Shown here: positions 27,250-36,586 of the stretch, piece by piece
Layout of the letters: every line of letters starts with the position of its first letter
How positions within the stretch are numbered: position 1 is the stretch's first letter
DNA from: Pygmaiobacter massiliensis
GTDB taxonomy: Bacteria; Bacillota; Clostridia; Oscillospirales; Ruminococcaceae
Direction: 5' to 3'
DNA length: 64,000 nt
Assembly (NCBI GenBank): GCA_022778585.1
Contig: JALFTI010000002.1
Location: 44,826-108,825, forward strand
The notes under the pieces: model-generated
What the model saw: only the letters and a program-made list of their open reading frames with translations
Databases searched by the model: none
What the model was told of the DNA's origin: nothing
Position numbers and translations under genes: made by a program

Positions 27250-27613
27250 CGCGATCCCCGCTTTCTTTTGTACAATATTGATAAGAGGTTGGAAAAAATA
27301 GAAACCCAGCAGCCTTGTAAACCTAAGAAACGACCGCTTTTGCGCCGGGCTATCGGCCGTTACCTATTGTAGCGGCAGGCTGCGGCACAGTCAAGCAGGG
27401 AAATGGTGTTTTGCAAAAAGCGGTAAACCGGTCCCAGAGAGTTGGCAGCCGTGTAGGGGAGGACGGCGCGCGGGTACTTTTTGGAATTGATGATTCGATC
27501 ATATTTCTTTCACAGTTTTTACAAATCGCACCGGTATCATTACAGTTGGACAAGCAGAAAAGCTGCCCGAAAAATGGGCAGAGCATACAAAAAGAAAAGA
27601 ATGAGGTGGGACG
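27250..27613. other. Intergenic region between divergent GDPD and response regulator genes
   Basis: About 360 bases with no gene supported. A small dyad TGAT-TCG-ATCA lies near 27489-27499. No strong -35/-10 pair was recognised for either direction; GAGGTGGG before 27614 is the response-regulator ribosome site. Confidence 0.4.
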
Positions 27614-28294
27614 ATGGCAAAGATTCTGATCGTGGATGACGAACCGCGTATCCGTCAGCTGATACGGGAGTATCTGGAACACGATGGTCATGATTGCACC
27701 GAGGCGACCGATGGTTCGGCCGCGCTGGCGGTGCTTTCGGCCCAGACCTTTGATTTGGTGGTGCTGGATATTATGATGCCGTTTGTGGACGGCATGACCT
27801 GCCTTCGGGAGATGCGTACTCGTAAGATTGCTACACCGGTTATTATGTTGACGGCCCGTGGTGAGGAGTATGACCGAATTGCCGGGCTGGAAAATGGCGC
27901 GGATGATTATGTAGTGAAACCCTTCAGTCCGCGGGAACTGGTGGCCCGGGTAAAGGCAGTGCTTGCTCGCACCATGCCGCAGCGGCCAAGCGAGGGCAGC
28001 TGCTATACCTTTGGCGACCTCACGGTGGATACCGCATCCCACAGTGTAAAGATTGGCGGGCAGGAGGTCAATTTGACCCCAAAAGAGTTTGACTTGCTGG
28101 TGTTTTTGGCTGAAAATAAAGGAATTGCCCTTTCGCGGGAGAAAATTTTGCAAAAAGTATGGAATTATGATTATTACGGCGAAGACCGAACCGTGGACAC
28201 CCATATTAAAATGCTGCGGGCCCATTTGGGAGCCCACCGCAACGATATTGTTACCGTATGGGGGGTCGGCTATAAGTTTGACCCCAAAGTGTAA
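27614..28294 (+). CDS. OmpR/PhoB-family response regulator
   Basis: A 226-residue response regulator. The receiver domain has acidic pocket Asp8-Asp9, phospho-acceptor Asp52 in VVLDIMMP, Thr80 and Lys102 in VVKPFSP. The C-terminal winged helix (about 130-226) has LTPKEFDLLVFLAENKG and GEDRTVDTHIKMLRAHLG, typical of OmpR/PhoB. It is the first gene of a two-gene system with the adjacent histidine kinase. Target genes are unknown; the nearby GDPD and GT genes are possible but unproven. Confidence 0.94.
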   Translation: MAKILIVDDEPRIRQLIREYLEHDGHDCTEATDGSAALAVLSAQTFDLVVLDIMMPFVDGMTCLREMRTRKIATPVIMLTARGEEYDRIAGLENGADDYVVKPFSPRELVARVKAVLARTMPQRPSEGSCYTFGDLTVDTASHSVKIGGQEVNLTPKEFDLLVFLAENKGIALSREKILQKVWNYDYYGEDRTVDTHIKMLRAHLGAHRNDIVTVWGVGYKFDPKV

Positions 28295-28309
28295 TATGGC
28301 GTTTTGAAA

Positions 28310-28352
28310 GGCAAAGGCCCCGTTCCCCCAAGCGGGGGACGGGGCCTTTGCC
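28310..28352 (+). terminator. Hairpin between response regulator and kinase genes
   Basis: A long, very GC-rich hairpin: GGCAAAGGCCCCGT (28310-28323) pairs with ACGGGGCCTTTGCC (28339-28352), with CCCCC/GGGGG inside. No T tract follows, so it probably attenuates or stabilises rather than ends transcription fully. Confidence 0.5.
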
Positions 28353-28423
28353 CGCTTGCAGAAAGCTGTGCAAAACAGAAAAACAGGCAACCTATTTTTA
28401 AAACGGGGAAGGAAGTGCAGAAA

Positions 28424-29896
28424 ATGAAGTCAATTAGAAGCAAGCTGACCCTGTTTGTATTGGGCCTATGCGTGTTGCTGCTGGGACTTGTTTGGATTTT
28501 GACAGTAGGTCTGTTTGAGTCCAACTACAACCGTATGATCACAAACGAGCTGAGCTATCGGCTGGATGGTATTGTAAAGCTGGTGGAGACCGGAAAGCCC
28601 ATAGACGAATTGACCGAAGAATTGAACCAGTATGTAAGAGATGGTGTCTGCATTGATATTGCCGACCCCAAAAATATCTGCGTAGGGTTTTCGGAAGGAA
28701 TAGGTTCCAACTGCCTGGTGCATAAAAGCACTGGAGCATTTGGACTTTCCCGCAACGACACAAATTCGGCCACAGCAGTTCAGCTGCGCCAAATGGCAGC
28801 AAATAATGGCAGTGTGCGCTATACCCTGGAAGAAGAAGGGACTAGCCACGAGCAGGTAGTCATGGGGGCCGTAACCCAAAACGGCTATACCGTGCTGGTG
28901 AGTACCAATCTGGAACGGGTAAGCCAGGCGGTAGAGGTCATGCGCAGCCAGCTAAGCTTTGTGGCGTTGGTATTGTTCTGGGTTTCGCTGGCTGCAGCCT
29001 GGTGGTTTGCCCGCTGGTTTGCCCGGCCTATTACTGCGCTGTCCCAGGCGGCCCGTAAGGTGGCAGCAGGGGACTATTCCGCAACGGTTACACCCACCTC
29101 CAAAGATGAAATTGGAATATTGACCCGGGACTTTAACGAGATGACCGCAGAGGTGGCAAAATCGAGCCAGCTGCAAAAGGAGCTAATTGCCAATATCAGT
29201 CACGATTTGCGCACGCCGCTTACCCTCATTAAGGGATACGCCGAAACGGTGCGGGATCTGGATGGGGACGACGCTGGTCGGCGTAATCAGGACCTGGACA
29301 TTATTATTGACGAGACGGACCGGCTGACTGCGCTGGTGAACAGCGTAATGGAACTGTCGAAATATTCTTCAGGAGCACTGGTTCCCAAAATTGACCGGTT
29401 TGATTTGGCGGAACTGGCAGGAGATGTTTTGAGCCGGTATACCGACCGGGCCCAAAAGGAAGGCTTTGTTCTGGTGCAGGAAGGTTTGGAAGAGGCCGAA
29501 GTGACAGCCGACGCAGCACTGATTGAGCGGGTACTGCACAATTTAGTTTCCAATGCGGCAGCTCACCTGGGCGAAAATGGCAAGGTAACGCTTCGGCTAA
29601 GCCAAAATGGTGCTAACGCGGTGCGGGCAGAAGTAATTGATAATGGCTGTGGGATTAAAAAAGAAGAACTACCGCATCTGTTTGACCGGTATTATCGCGC
29701 CCGCAACAACGAGGGCAAGCAGGGCAATGGGTTGGGCCTTTCGATTGTGAAGGCTATTTTGGTGGCCCACAATGCGGAGTTCGGTGTGCGTAGCGCCGAG
29801 GGAGTGGGCAGTACTTTCTGGTTCGAGCTGCCCGCGGCTCCAAAATCTGGTCCCGAACTGCCGGCTTTGAAGGAGCATAAGGATTCTGGCAAATAA
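28424..29896 (+). CDS. HAMP-domain sensor histidine kinase
   Basis: A 490-residue membrane sensor kinase. Membrane segments lie at about 9-30 and 178-197 and flank an extracellular sensor domain of about 145 residues. HAMP spans about 198-250. The H box NISHDLRTPLTLIKGYAET carries phosphorylated His260. N box LVSNAAAH, G1 DNGCGI and G2 GNGLGLSIVKAI form the HATPase domain. Start ATG 28424 follows GGAAGGA. It is expected to phosphorylate Asp52 of the neighbouring response regulator. The signal is unknown. Confidence 0.93.
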   Translation: MKSIRSKLTLFVLGLCVLLLGLVWILTVGLFESNYNRMITNELSYRLDGIVKLVETGKPIDELTEELNQYVRDGVCIDIADPKNICVGFSEGIGSNCLVHKSTGAFGLSRNDTNSATAVQLRQMAANNGSVRYTLEEEGTSHEQVVMGAVTQNGYTVLVSTNLERVSQAVEVMRSQLSFVALVLFWVSLAAAWWFARWFARPITALSQAARKVAAGDYSATVTPTSKDEIGILTRDFNEMTAEVAKSSQLQKELIANISHDLRTPLTLIKGYAETVRDLDGDDAGRRNQDLDIIIDETDRLTALVNSVMELSKYSSGALVPKIDRFDLAELAGDVLSRYTDRAQKEGFVLVQEGLEEAEVTADAALIERVLHNLVSNAAAHLGENGKVTLRLSQNGANAVRAEVIDNGCGIKKEELPHLFDRYYRARNNEGKQGNGLGLSIVKAILVAHNAEFGVRSAEGVGSTFWFELPAAPKSGPELPALKEHKDSGK

Positions 29897-29999
29897 GAGA
29901 ATGATTTATTAGAAAATAGCTGGAATATCTGCCTTTGAAGATAGAAGGTACAGCTGTAACCGAGTATAGAGGAAAGCGTTTTGCAAGACTGGCAAAATC

Positions 30000-30028
30000 T
30001 TGCCACAAAAAGTAAAATGAATTATACT
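30000..30028 (+). promoter_or_regulatory. Promoter of the GT2 gene
   Basis: TTGCCA (30000-30005), 17-bp spacer, TATACT (30023-30028), 87 bases upstream of the start. Confidence 0.65.
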
Positions 30029-30114
30029 GATGCTGTATGTAAGTTCAAGCAGATTTGGTAATGGATAGTTGGGTGTAAAGAAGGCCCGATGGTGAAAAAT
30101 ACAAGGAGCGAAGA

Positions 30115-31098
30115 ATGGAACTGCCTGTTTTATATATTGTAATTCCCTGTTATAACGAGCAGGAGGTATTACCCCTGACCAGCAAACTTTTTGCTGAAAA
30201 AATTACTCAGCTGGCCGACGCCGGTAAGGTAAGTGACAAAAGCAGAGTTCTTTTTGTGAACGATGGATCGAAGGACCAAACCTGGTCGATCATTCAGCAG
30301 CTGGCACAAAAGGATGAGCGGTTTGAAGGGGTTAGCCTTTCCCGTAACCGGGGGCACCAAAATGCCCTGTTGGGGGGACTCCTTTACGCTAAGGACCGCT
30401 GTGATATTACCATTTCCATTGACTGTGACGGGCAGGACGATATTAACGCCATGGACGCCATGGTGGATGCTTACCTGGATGGCTGCGATGTAGTGTATGG
30501 TGTAAGGGCCAAACGCACCACCGATACCTTTTTTAAGCGCTTTACGGCGGAAGGCTTTTACAAGCTGATGAACTGGCTGGGGGCAAATATCGTCTTCAAC
30601 CATGCGGACTACCGGTTGATGAGCCGCCGCGCACTGGAGGCGTTTTCAAAGTTTGAGGAGGTCAACATTTTCCTGCGGGGTATGGTGCCGCTGGTGGGCT
30701 TTAAATCCACCAGCGTTTACTACGACCGGGCTGAGCGCATGGCTGGAGAAAGCCACTATCCGCTGAAAAAGATGCTGGCCCTTGCCTTTGACGGAATTAC
30801 CAGCCTTTCGGTCAAGCCTATTCGCATGATTACCGGGCTGGGGGTTGCCGTTTCCATCTTGAGCTTTATTGGGGTCATTTGGTCGGTTATTACCCATATT
30901 TTGGGCTATGCGGTGGCAGGCTGGGCCAGCACAGTATGTGTGGTGTGCTTTATGGGCGGCGTACAGCTTTTGTGCCTGGGGGTCATTGGGGAGTACATTG
31001 GCAAGATTTATATGGAAACAAAGCACCGGCCCCGGTTTATTTTAAGCGAGAGTACGCTGGAAGGCGAGCTGGGCAAAACACCCAAAAAAGAAGACTGA
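30115..31098 (+). CDS. Glycosyltransferase family 2 with two C-terminal membrane segments (GtrB/YkcC-like)
   Basis: A 327-residue bactoprenol-linked glycosyltransferase of the GtrB/DPM1-like group, which transfers a sugar from a nucleotide donor to undecaprenyl phosphate at the inner face of the membrane. The GT-A domain opens LYIVIPCYNEQEVLP. SRNRGHQNALLGGL, the DxD-containing SIDCDGQDD and DYRLMSRRALEAF follow. Two hydrophobic helices lie near residues 240-270 and 275-300, then CLGVIGEYIGKIYMETKHRP, the family's C-terminal signature. CAAGGAG precedes ATG 30115. Donor sugar unknown. Confidence 0.92.
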   Translation: MELPVLYIVIPCYNEQEVLPLTSKLFAEKITQLADAGKVSDKSRVLFVNDGSKDQTWSIIQQLAQKDERFEGVSLSRNRGHQNALLGGLLYAKDRCDITISIDCDGQDDINAMDAMVDAYLDGCDVVYGVRAKRTTDTFFKRFTAEGFYKLMNWLGANIVFNHADYRLMSRRALEAFSKFEEVNIFLRGMVPLVGFKSTSVYYDRAERMAGESHYPLKKMLALAFDGITSLSVKPIRMITGLGVAVSILSFIGVIWSVITHILGYAVAGWASTVCVVCFMGGVQLLCLGVIGEYIGKIYMETKHRPRFILSESTLEGELGKTPKKED

Positions 31099-31149
31099 AA
31101 ACGGCCCGAACAAGGAATATACCCCCATTTGGGGTTGGGAGGAAAAAAG

Positions 31150-32319
31150 ATGGAAAAGAGCAAAGCGCTGAAAGCACATGCTGACTGGCATGGTAAAATC
31201 GAGGTGGTAAGCCGGGTAAAGCTGGAAACCATGCAGGATCTCTCGGTGGCCTACACCCCGGGGGTGGCGGAACCCTGCCTGGAGATCCAGAAAGACGAAT
31301 CGCTCAGCTACACCTATACACGCCGTTCCAATCTGGTGGCGGTTATAACCGACGGTACCGCTGTGCTGGGCCTGGGGGATATTGGCCCGGCGGCCGGCAT
31401 GCCGGTTATGGAGGGCAAATGTGTACTGTTTAAGGAGTTTGCCGGTATCGATGCATTTCCCATCTGTATCGATTCCAAAGATCCGGACGAGATTGTGCGC
31501 ACGGTAAAATTGATCAGCAAAAGCTTTGGCGGCATTAACCTGGAGGATATCTCCGCGCCCCGGTGCTTTTACATTGAGCAGGCCCTCAAAGAGTGCTGCG
31601 ACATTCCGGTTTTTCACGATGACCAGCACGGCACCGCCATTGTGGTGGCGGCGGCTCTCATCAATGCGCTCAAGGTGGTCGGCAAGCCGGAAGGCCAGGT
31701 CAAAATTGTGATCAATGGCGCCGGGTCGGCCGGCATTTCCATTGCAAAGCTGCTTTTGCAGATGAAGCTGGGAAAGGTCACCCTGTGCGACCGGCAGGGC
31801 ATTATTCATAAAAGCGACCCGGCCAATAACCCGGCACAGGAGGATATGGCCAAGGTGACCAATCTGGAAGGAGCGACCGGAACGCTGGCCGACGCCATGA
31901 AAGGGGCAGATATTTTTGTGGGTGTGTCTGCACCCGGCCAGGTGACCCGGCAGATGGTGTCTACCATGGCCCCCGGTGCTATTTTGCTGGCCATGGCAAA
32001 CCCCACGCCCGAAATTTTCCCCGACGAAGCCAAAGCGGGCGGTGCCGCCGTGGTGGGGACCGGCCGCAGTGATTATCCTAACCAGGTTAATAATATTCTG
32101 GCATTTCCGGGCATTTTCAAAGGGGCGCTGGCGGTGCGTGCTGCGAAAATTACCGACAGTATGAAAGAGGCCGCTGCTCGCGGTATTGCCAGCTGCGTAG
32201 GGGAAAACGAGCTTTCGGCCGACCACATTTTGCCCACTGCTTTTGATAAACGGGTAGCCGATACGGTGGCAAAAGCTGTTTCGGACGAGGCGGTGCGGCT
32301 TGGCATTGCCCGCATTTAA
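31150..32319 (+). CDS. NAD(P)-dependent malic enzyme
   Basis: A 389-residue short-type bacterial malic enzyme that converts malate to pyruvate and CO2 with reduction of NAD(P)+. The malic N domain has [14 protein letters not shown] and the catalytic Tyr/Lys regions. [22 protein letters not shown] carries metal-binding acids. The Rossmann motif is [16 protein letters not shown]-terminal [32 protein letters not shown] matches the family. GGGAGG precedes ATG 31150. It starts 51 bases after the GT2 gene and 12 bases before prmA, so it is probably co-transcribed. Cofactor choice is not resolved. Confidence 0.94.
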   Translation: MEKSKALKAHADWHGKIEVVSRVKLETMQDLSVAYTPGVAEPCLEIQKDESLSYTYTRRSNLVAVITDGTAVLGLGDIGPAAGMPVMEGKCVLFKEFAGIDAFPICIDSKDPDEIVRTVKLISKSFGGINLEDISAPRCFYIEQALKECCDIPVFHDDQHGTAIVVAAALINALKVVGKPEGQVKIVINGAGSAGISIAKLLLQMKLGKVTLCDRQGIIHKSDPANNPAQEDMAKVTNLEGATGTLADAMKGADIFVGVSAPGQVTRQMVSTMAPGAILLAMANPTPEIFPDEAKAGGAAVVGTGRSDYPNQVNNILAFPGIFKGALAVRAAKITDSMKEAAARGIASCVGENELSADHILPTAFDKRVADTVAKAVSDEAVRLGIARI

Positions 32320-32331
32320 AAAGGAGACGCC

Positions 32332-33240
32332 ATGAACTGGACCGACATTAAAATTACCGTGCCCCGCGCCCAGGCGGATACAGCCGAAGCCATTGCCACC
32401 GGCATTTCGGGCAGCGGTATTTATATTGAAGATTATTCCGACCTGGAGCAGCAGGTGGAGCAGATTGCCCATGTGGACCTGATTGAAAAGGAACTGCTGG
32501 ATAAGGACCGCAGTGTGGTGGCGGTGCATTTGTACCTTTCTCCGGAGGAAAATCCTGCCGAGGTAGTGGAACTTTTGCGCGAGCGGCTGCAGAAAGCCCA
32601 GCTGGATGCCAAGCTGGAGCTTGCCGGTGTGGCCGAAGAAGATTGGGCCAATGGTTGGAAAAAATACTACCACGCTATGGAATTGGGCCGGCGCCTGGCA
32701 ATTTGTCCCTCTTGGGAAACGATTGAGACCGACCGGGCACTGCTGCGGCTGGACCCGGGTATGGCTTTTGGCACCGGTACCCACGAAACCACCGCGCTGT
32801 GCCTGGAAGCGCTGGATGAGTTTGTGCAGGGCGGCGAGCGGGTGCTGGACATTGGAACCGGCAGCGGCATTTTGGCCATTGGTGCGCTGCTTTTGGGCGC
32901 AAAAAGCGCTTTGGGGGTAGATATTGACGAGATGTGCGTGCGGACTGCGGCCGAAAACGCACAGCTCAACGGTGTATCTGACCGGTTTTGCGCCGTGGCG
33001 GGAAATCTTTCGGAAAAGGCCGAGGGCAGCTATGAAATTATAACCGCCAACATTGTGGCGAATGCTATTATTCAGCTGGCGCCTTCGGTGCGCCCTCTGC
33101 TGGCCGAAGGTGGACTTTTTGTTGCCAGCGGTATTATTGATGAGAGAGAGGCCGAGGTGGCTGCTGCGCTGGAAAAGGCAGGCCTTTGCGTCTGCGAAAT
33201 TCGCCGCAAAAACGGCTGGGCAGCTATTTTGGCCCGGTAA
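32332..33240 (+). CDS. prmA: Ribosomal protein L11 methyltransferase
   Basis: A 302-residue SAM methyltransferase that trimethylates ribosomal protein L11. The N-terminal L11-binding domain opens MNWTDIKITVPRAQAD. The linker contains WKKYYHAMELGRRLAICPSWE. RLDPGMAFGTGTHETTALCLEALD precedes SAM motif VLDIGTGSGILAIGALLLGA. Catalytic-region NIVANAIIQLAP follows. AAGGAGA precedes ATG 32332. It is followed immediately by rsmE, the common prmA-rsmE arrangement of Firmicutes. Confidence 0.96.
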   Translation: MNWTDIKITVPRAQADTAEAIATGISGSGIYIEDYSDLEQQVEQIAHVDLIEKELLDKDRSVVAVHLYLSPEENPAEVVELLRERLQKAQLDAKLELAGVAEEDWANGWKKYYHAMELGRRLAICPSWETIETDRALLRLDPGMAFGTGTHETTALCLEALDEFVQGGERVLDIGTGSGILAIGALLLGAKSALGVDIDEMCVRTAAENAQLNGVSDRFCAVAGNLSEKAEGSYEIITANIVANAIIQLAPSVRPLLAEGGLFVASGIIDEREAEVAAALEKAGLCVCEIRRKNGWAAILAR

Positions 33241-33245
33241 AAGCG

Positions 33246-33980
33246 ATGAGTCATTTGTATTTTGTAGATCGGGCCGAAGCGGGGATCGTTTGGCTTTGTC
33301 CGGAGGATGCCGCTCACCTTTCCCGGGTAATGCGTGCAAAGGTGGGAGATGTTGTTCGCCTTTGTGATGGGAAGGGCACCGAATATGAGGGAAGGGTTTG
33401 CCAGCTTGGAGCAGATTTTGCAAAGGCGGAGATTCTTTCCAGCAAAAAAAGTGAATCGGAACCGTCGGTGGCGGTTACCCTGTATTTGGGATTGCCAAAG
33501 GCAGATAAGCTGGAGCTGGTTATTCAAAAAGCCACGGAACTGGGAGCAGTGCGCATTGTGCCGTTTGTAAGCCGGTTTTGTGTGGCAAAGCCCAAAAACG
33601 AGGAAAAAAAGCTGACCCGTTGGAACAAAATTGCAAAAGAAGCGGCCAAGCAGTCAGCCCGCGGTTTTGTGCCTCAGGTAGAAATGCCATTGACTTTTGA
33701 GCAGATGCTTTCAGAAGCTGCCAGCCAGAATGCCGCTTTCTTTTTTTACGAAGCGGGCGGTGAAGCGCTTTTTTGCGAGGGACGGTTACATAGCCGGTTG
33801 ACAGGCGCCAAAACGGTTGCCCTGATTACCGGCGCGGAAGGCGGCTTTTCCCCCGAGGAGGCACAGCAGGCAAAGCAGGCGGGTTGTGTGATTGCAGGGT
33901 TGGGGCCGCGCATTCTGCGCTGTGAAACCGCGCCTTTGGCAGCTCTTTCGGCACTAATGGCGCTTACCGGCAATTTGTGA
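33246..33980 (+). CDS. rsmE: 16S rRNA (uracil-1498-N3)-methyltransferase
   Basis: A 244-residue SPOUT-class methyltransferase that makes m3U1498 in the 16S rRNA decoding site. An N-terminal PUA-like domain (HLSRVMRAKVGDVVRLCDG) leads to the knotted domain with YLGLPKADKLELVIQKATELGAVRIVPF, ITGAEGGFSPEEA and LGPRILRCETAPLAAL (SAM-binding knot). Start ATG 33246 lies five bases after the prmA stop, indicating translational coupling. Confidence 0.96.
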   Translation: MSHLYFVDRAEAGIVWLCPEDAAHLSRVMRAKVGDVVRLCDGKGTEYEGRVCQLGADFAKAEILSSKKSESEPSVAVTLYLGLPKADKLELVIQKATELGAVRIVPFVSRFCVAKPKNEEKKLTRWNKIAKEAAKQSARGFVPQVEMPLTFEQMLSEAASQNAAFFFYEAGGEALFCEGRLHSRLTGAKTVALITGAEGGFSPEEAQQAKQAGCVIAGLGPRILRCETAPLAALSALMALTGNL

Positions 33981-33998
33981 CCGGAAGGCGGATGAAAT

Positions 33999-34730
33999 GT
34001 GGCCGTTTGGGAAAAAGCGGGAAAAATAGCAATGTGTTTTTTGGTAGCGGTGGGGCTGTGCAGCTGTAGCCGGGCAGCGTTTACCGGGGAAGAATCGGGA
34101 GCATCCAGCTCTACTGCACAGTCTGGGGCGCAAAGCAATTTGGTGGCTGAAAAAACCGTCTTTGAGGATGAATGGGCTTTGCGGGTAGTGAACCGGGACA
34201 ATCCGCTGGAAGAAAATTTTGCACCGGATGTGCGTAAAATTTCCGGCTATGACCAGCAGTTTGACCTGCGTGCGGCCGACAGTTTGGAACAGATGCTGAA
34301 AGCTGCCGAGGCGGATGGACAAAAACTTTATTTGGTGTCGGCCTACCGCAGTGTTTCGCGCCAAAAAGCTCTTTATACCCGCAAGGTTAACTGGTATTTG
34401 GGCTGGAATTATACACAGGCGCTGGCGGAAAGTCAGGCCGCCCGGTGGGTAGCACCGCCCGGTACCAGCGAGCATAACCTGGGCCTGGCAGCGGATATCG
34501 TGTCGGCTGACTGGTATAATACCCACACCGACCTGACCAATGAATTTGAAAATACCGCTGCTTTCCAATGGCTTTCCCAGCATGCACAGGAGTATGGTTT
34601 TGTGCTGCGCTACCCCAAAGGCAAACGGGCCTTGACCGGGGTCGAGTATGAGTCCTGGCACTACCGGTATGTAGGGGTGCAGGCGGCAGAGTATTTAAAG
34701 GAAAACGGGCTCTGCCTGGAGGAGCTTTAA
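33999..34730 (+). CDS. VanY-type D-alanyl-D-alanine carboxypeptidase (M15B), lipoprotein-like
   Basis: A 243-residue zinc carboxypeptidase that trims the terminal D-Ala from peptidoglycan stem peptides outside the membrane. The N-terminal hydrophobic stretch ends in LCSC, a possible lipobox (Cys near residue 24). The catalytic core has SAYRSVSRQKALY, PGTSEHNLGLAADIV (His and Asp zinc ligands) and YESWHYRYVG (catalytic Glu and His ligand). Start GTG 33999 follows GGAAGG; ATG 34032 is a possible alternative. It closes the GT2-malic-prmA-rsmE cluster. Vancomycin resistance is not implied; most members have a housekeeping role. Confidence 0.88.
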   Translation: MAVWEKAGKIAMCFLVAVGLCSCSRAAFTGEESGASSSTAQSGAQSNLVAEKTVFEDEWALRVVNRDNPLEENFAPDVRKISGYDQQFDLRAADSLEQMLKAAEADGQKLYLVSAYRSVSRQKALYTRKVNWYLGWNYTQALAESQAARWVAPPGTSEHNLGLAADIVSADWYNTHTDLTNEFENTAAFQWLSQHAQEYGFVLRYPKGKRALTGVEYESWHYRYVGVQAAEYLKENGLCLEEL

Positions 34731-34766
34731 GCTGGCGCTGGTGCCGATTTGCCAAAACGAAAATAG

Positions 34767-34800
34767 CTCCCCGGGCGGTTTTGCCGCGCCGGGGAGTTTA
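34767..34800 (+). terminator. Terminator after the VanY-type gene
   Basis: CTCCCCGG (34767-34774) / CCGGGGAG (34789-34796) with an inner GCGG/CCGC stem, then a short T run. Confidence 0.65.
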
Positions 34801-34865
34801 TCTATTAAATATTGTCATTACAAAAATATGGGTCCGTTGGCCAAAAGCAGGCGGGAGGTGAGCGC

Positions 34866-35606
34866 ATGGCAAAAGAAAAGCGCCCAAGACGAGGTGTGGC
34901 GCCGTGGTTCGCGGTGGCCGTTTGGGGCGGCTGTGCGCTGGCGGCAGCTGTCATCTTCCGAGATGAAATCTACGCAATTGTGACCGATTCTGCAGCGCGT
35001 GAGGGGTATATTGAACAGCTGCAGCAGGCAGGCATTTGGGGACTTGCGGCATTTTTGTGTTTGCAGGTGCTGCAGGTAGTGGTGGCGGTTATTCCGGGAG
35101 AACCAATAGAGGTTATGGCCGGCGTGTTATACGGCACCATGGGCGGGCTTTTGGTTTGTCTGACCGGGGCGCTTATGGGCTCGGTTATTATCTACTATGG
35201 CGTGAAGTGGTTGGGGGCAGACCCGTTTTCTGCCCCAAAGTACCACAAGTACCGCTTTTTGCAGGAAACGAAAAAAGCCGAAATTTTGCTGTTTGTGCTT
35301 TATTTAATTCCTGGCACACCCAAGGATATGCTGCTGTACATTGCGCCGTTTTTGCCGGTTCCGGCTAAAACCTTTTTTTTGCTGGTTACATTGGCGCGTA
35401 TTCCCTCGGTTATAACCTCTACCTTTGCGGGTGCAAGCCTTGCCGATGGCAATTGGCTTTTGACCGGTGCTGCTTTTGTGGCAGCGGGTGCGCTGGGGCT
35501 TTGGGGAATTTTGTATAACGAGCACTTTTTGGCTGCACGGCAGCGCCGGCGCAAGGAAAAGCAAAAGGAACAGCAGGGGAATATACAGTCCGGCAACGGG
35601 CATTAA
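34866..35606 (+). CDS. TVP38/TMEM64 family (VTT domain) membrane protein
   Basis: A 246-residue inner-membrane protein of the TVP38/TMEM64 (VTT, DedA-related) family. The N-terminal helix is near residues 17-35. The conserved core has VAVIPGEPIEVMAGVLYGTMGGLLVCLTGALMGS and LYLIPGTPKDMLLYIAPFLP, the two re-entrant-loop regions typical of the family; some members flip lipids. The C-terminus is strongly basic (ARQRRRKEKQKEQQG). ATG 34866 follows GGGAGGTGA. It is a single gene with a terminator at 35648. Confidence 0.9.
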   Translation: MAKEKRPRRGVAPWFAVAVWGGCALAAAVIFRDEIYAIVTDSAAREGYIEQLQQAGIWGLAAFLCLQVLQVVVAVIPGEPIEVMAGVLYGTMGGLLVCLTGALMGSVIIYYGVKWLGADPFSAPKYHKYRFLQETKKAEILLFVLYLIPGTPKDMLLYIAPFLPVPAKTFFLLVTLARIPSVITSTFAGASLADGNWLLTGAAFVAAGALGLWGILYNEHFLAARQRRRKEKQKEQQGNIQSGNGH

Positions 35607-35647
35607 GGATAGTTTGGCTGGCAGGTGCAATTTAAAATAAAGTCTGC

Positions 35648-35685
35648 AAAAAGCCGAAGGTGTTTTAACGCCTCCGGCTTTTTAT
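35648..35685 (+). terminator. Intrinsic terminator after the TVP38-type gene
   Basis: AAAAAGCCG-A-AGG (35648-35660) / CCT-C-CGGCTTTTT (35671-35683). It can also serve the converging spoVT gene. Confidence 0.8.
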
Positions 35686-35791
35686 GCGGTTTTGTGCTTT
35701 TACAAAACCGCCCTTCCTGTACGCTTTGCCCAAAACGGCAATCTCAAATGTTCGCTCATTCAAAAATTGGCAGGAAATGAACAATGAAAGG

Positions 35792-36322
35792 TCAGTCATC
35801 TTCCAGTTGACGGCCGAAAAATGCTGCTGCAGTGCTAATAAGCTTGAGCTGGGTTTCTGTTACAGGCTTTTCGGGAACAAACAGCAAAGCAACTGCTCCA
35901 ACCACATCGCCCTGGCAGATGATCGGCGCAACAGCGGATGCGGCTGGACCGCCCTGGTAGGGACTGACCGGGTCCGATTCGGCTTTCCACAGACGCCGGT
36001 CTTCCATAATCTGTTCGAACTCTTCACACAAAGGCTGGTCTACGCACTCCCGTTTGGAAATGCCGGCAGCAGTGACCACATGGTCCCGGTCGCAGATCAT
36101 CACCGGCAGGTCAGCAAAACGGGTTAGCACCTCGGCGTAGCGGCCGGCCATAGCCCATAAATCTCCCATGGGGCTGTATTTTTTAAATACGACCTCTCCT
36201 TCTGGGGTTACAAAAATTTCAAGCGGCTCCCCCACCCGAATATGCAGGGTGCGGCGAATCTCTTTGGGGATTACCACCCGGCCCAAATCATCAATACGGC
36301 GCACGATTCCGGTTGCTTTCAT
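35792..36322 (-). CDS. spoVT: Stage V sporulation protein T (AbrB-type regulator)
   Basis: A 176-residue regulator matching B. subtilis SpoVT (178 residues). The swapped-hairpin AbrB DNA-binding domain (1-50) opens MKATGIVRRIDDLGRVVIPKEIRRTL. The C-terminal GAF domain spans about 56-176 with DLPVMICDRDHVVTAAGISKRE. SpoVT tunes sigma-G-dependent forespore genes. GGAGG precedes ATG 36322. Its presence suggests the organism sporulates or descends from spore formers; SpoVT is also kept in some non-sporulating relatives. No clear sigma-G promoter was recognised. Confidence 0.93.
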   Translation of the reverse strand: MKATGIVRRIDDLGRVVIPKEIRRTLHIRVGEPLEIFVTPEGEVVFKKYSPMGDLWAMAGRYAEVLTRFADLPVMICDRDHVVTAAGISKRECVDQPLCEEFEQIMEDRRLWKAESDPVSPYQGGPAASAVAPIICQGDVVGAVALLFVPEKPVTETQLKLISTAAAFFGRQLEDD

Positions 36323-36586
36323 AAATTTTTCCTCCGTTCACGGGTACTGAAGATAGTATCTGCCAACAGAGGAATTTTATACCGAAAATACTTTAGAAAA
36401 AGTTCTCCACGGCGGAAAAAAGCAATAGCAAAGCAAAATTCATAAAAAAGTGTTCGGGGAAAATATTTATTGCACTGTTTTGCTGTAGATATATTCTTTT
36501 TAAAGAAAAAATATTGTACAGATTGAAAAAAGTGGATAAAATGGCATAGAAAAGAAAGCAAATACTGATAGAAAAGGATTTTTGAT

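Noticed and set aside
31042..33423. A very long minus-strand frame opposite malic enzyme and prmA
   Set aside because: Antisense shadow of GC-rich codons; the plus strand encodes clear enzymes, and the frame has no family resemblance.
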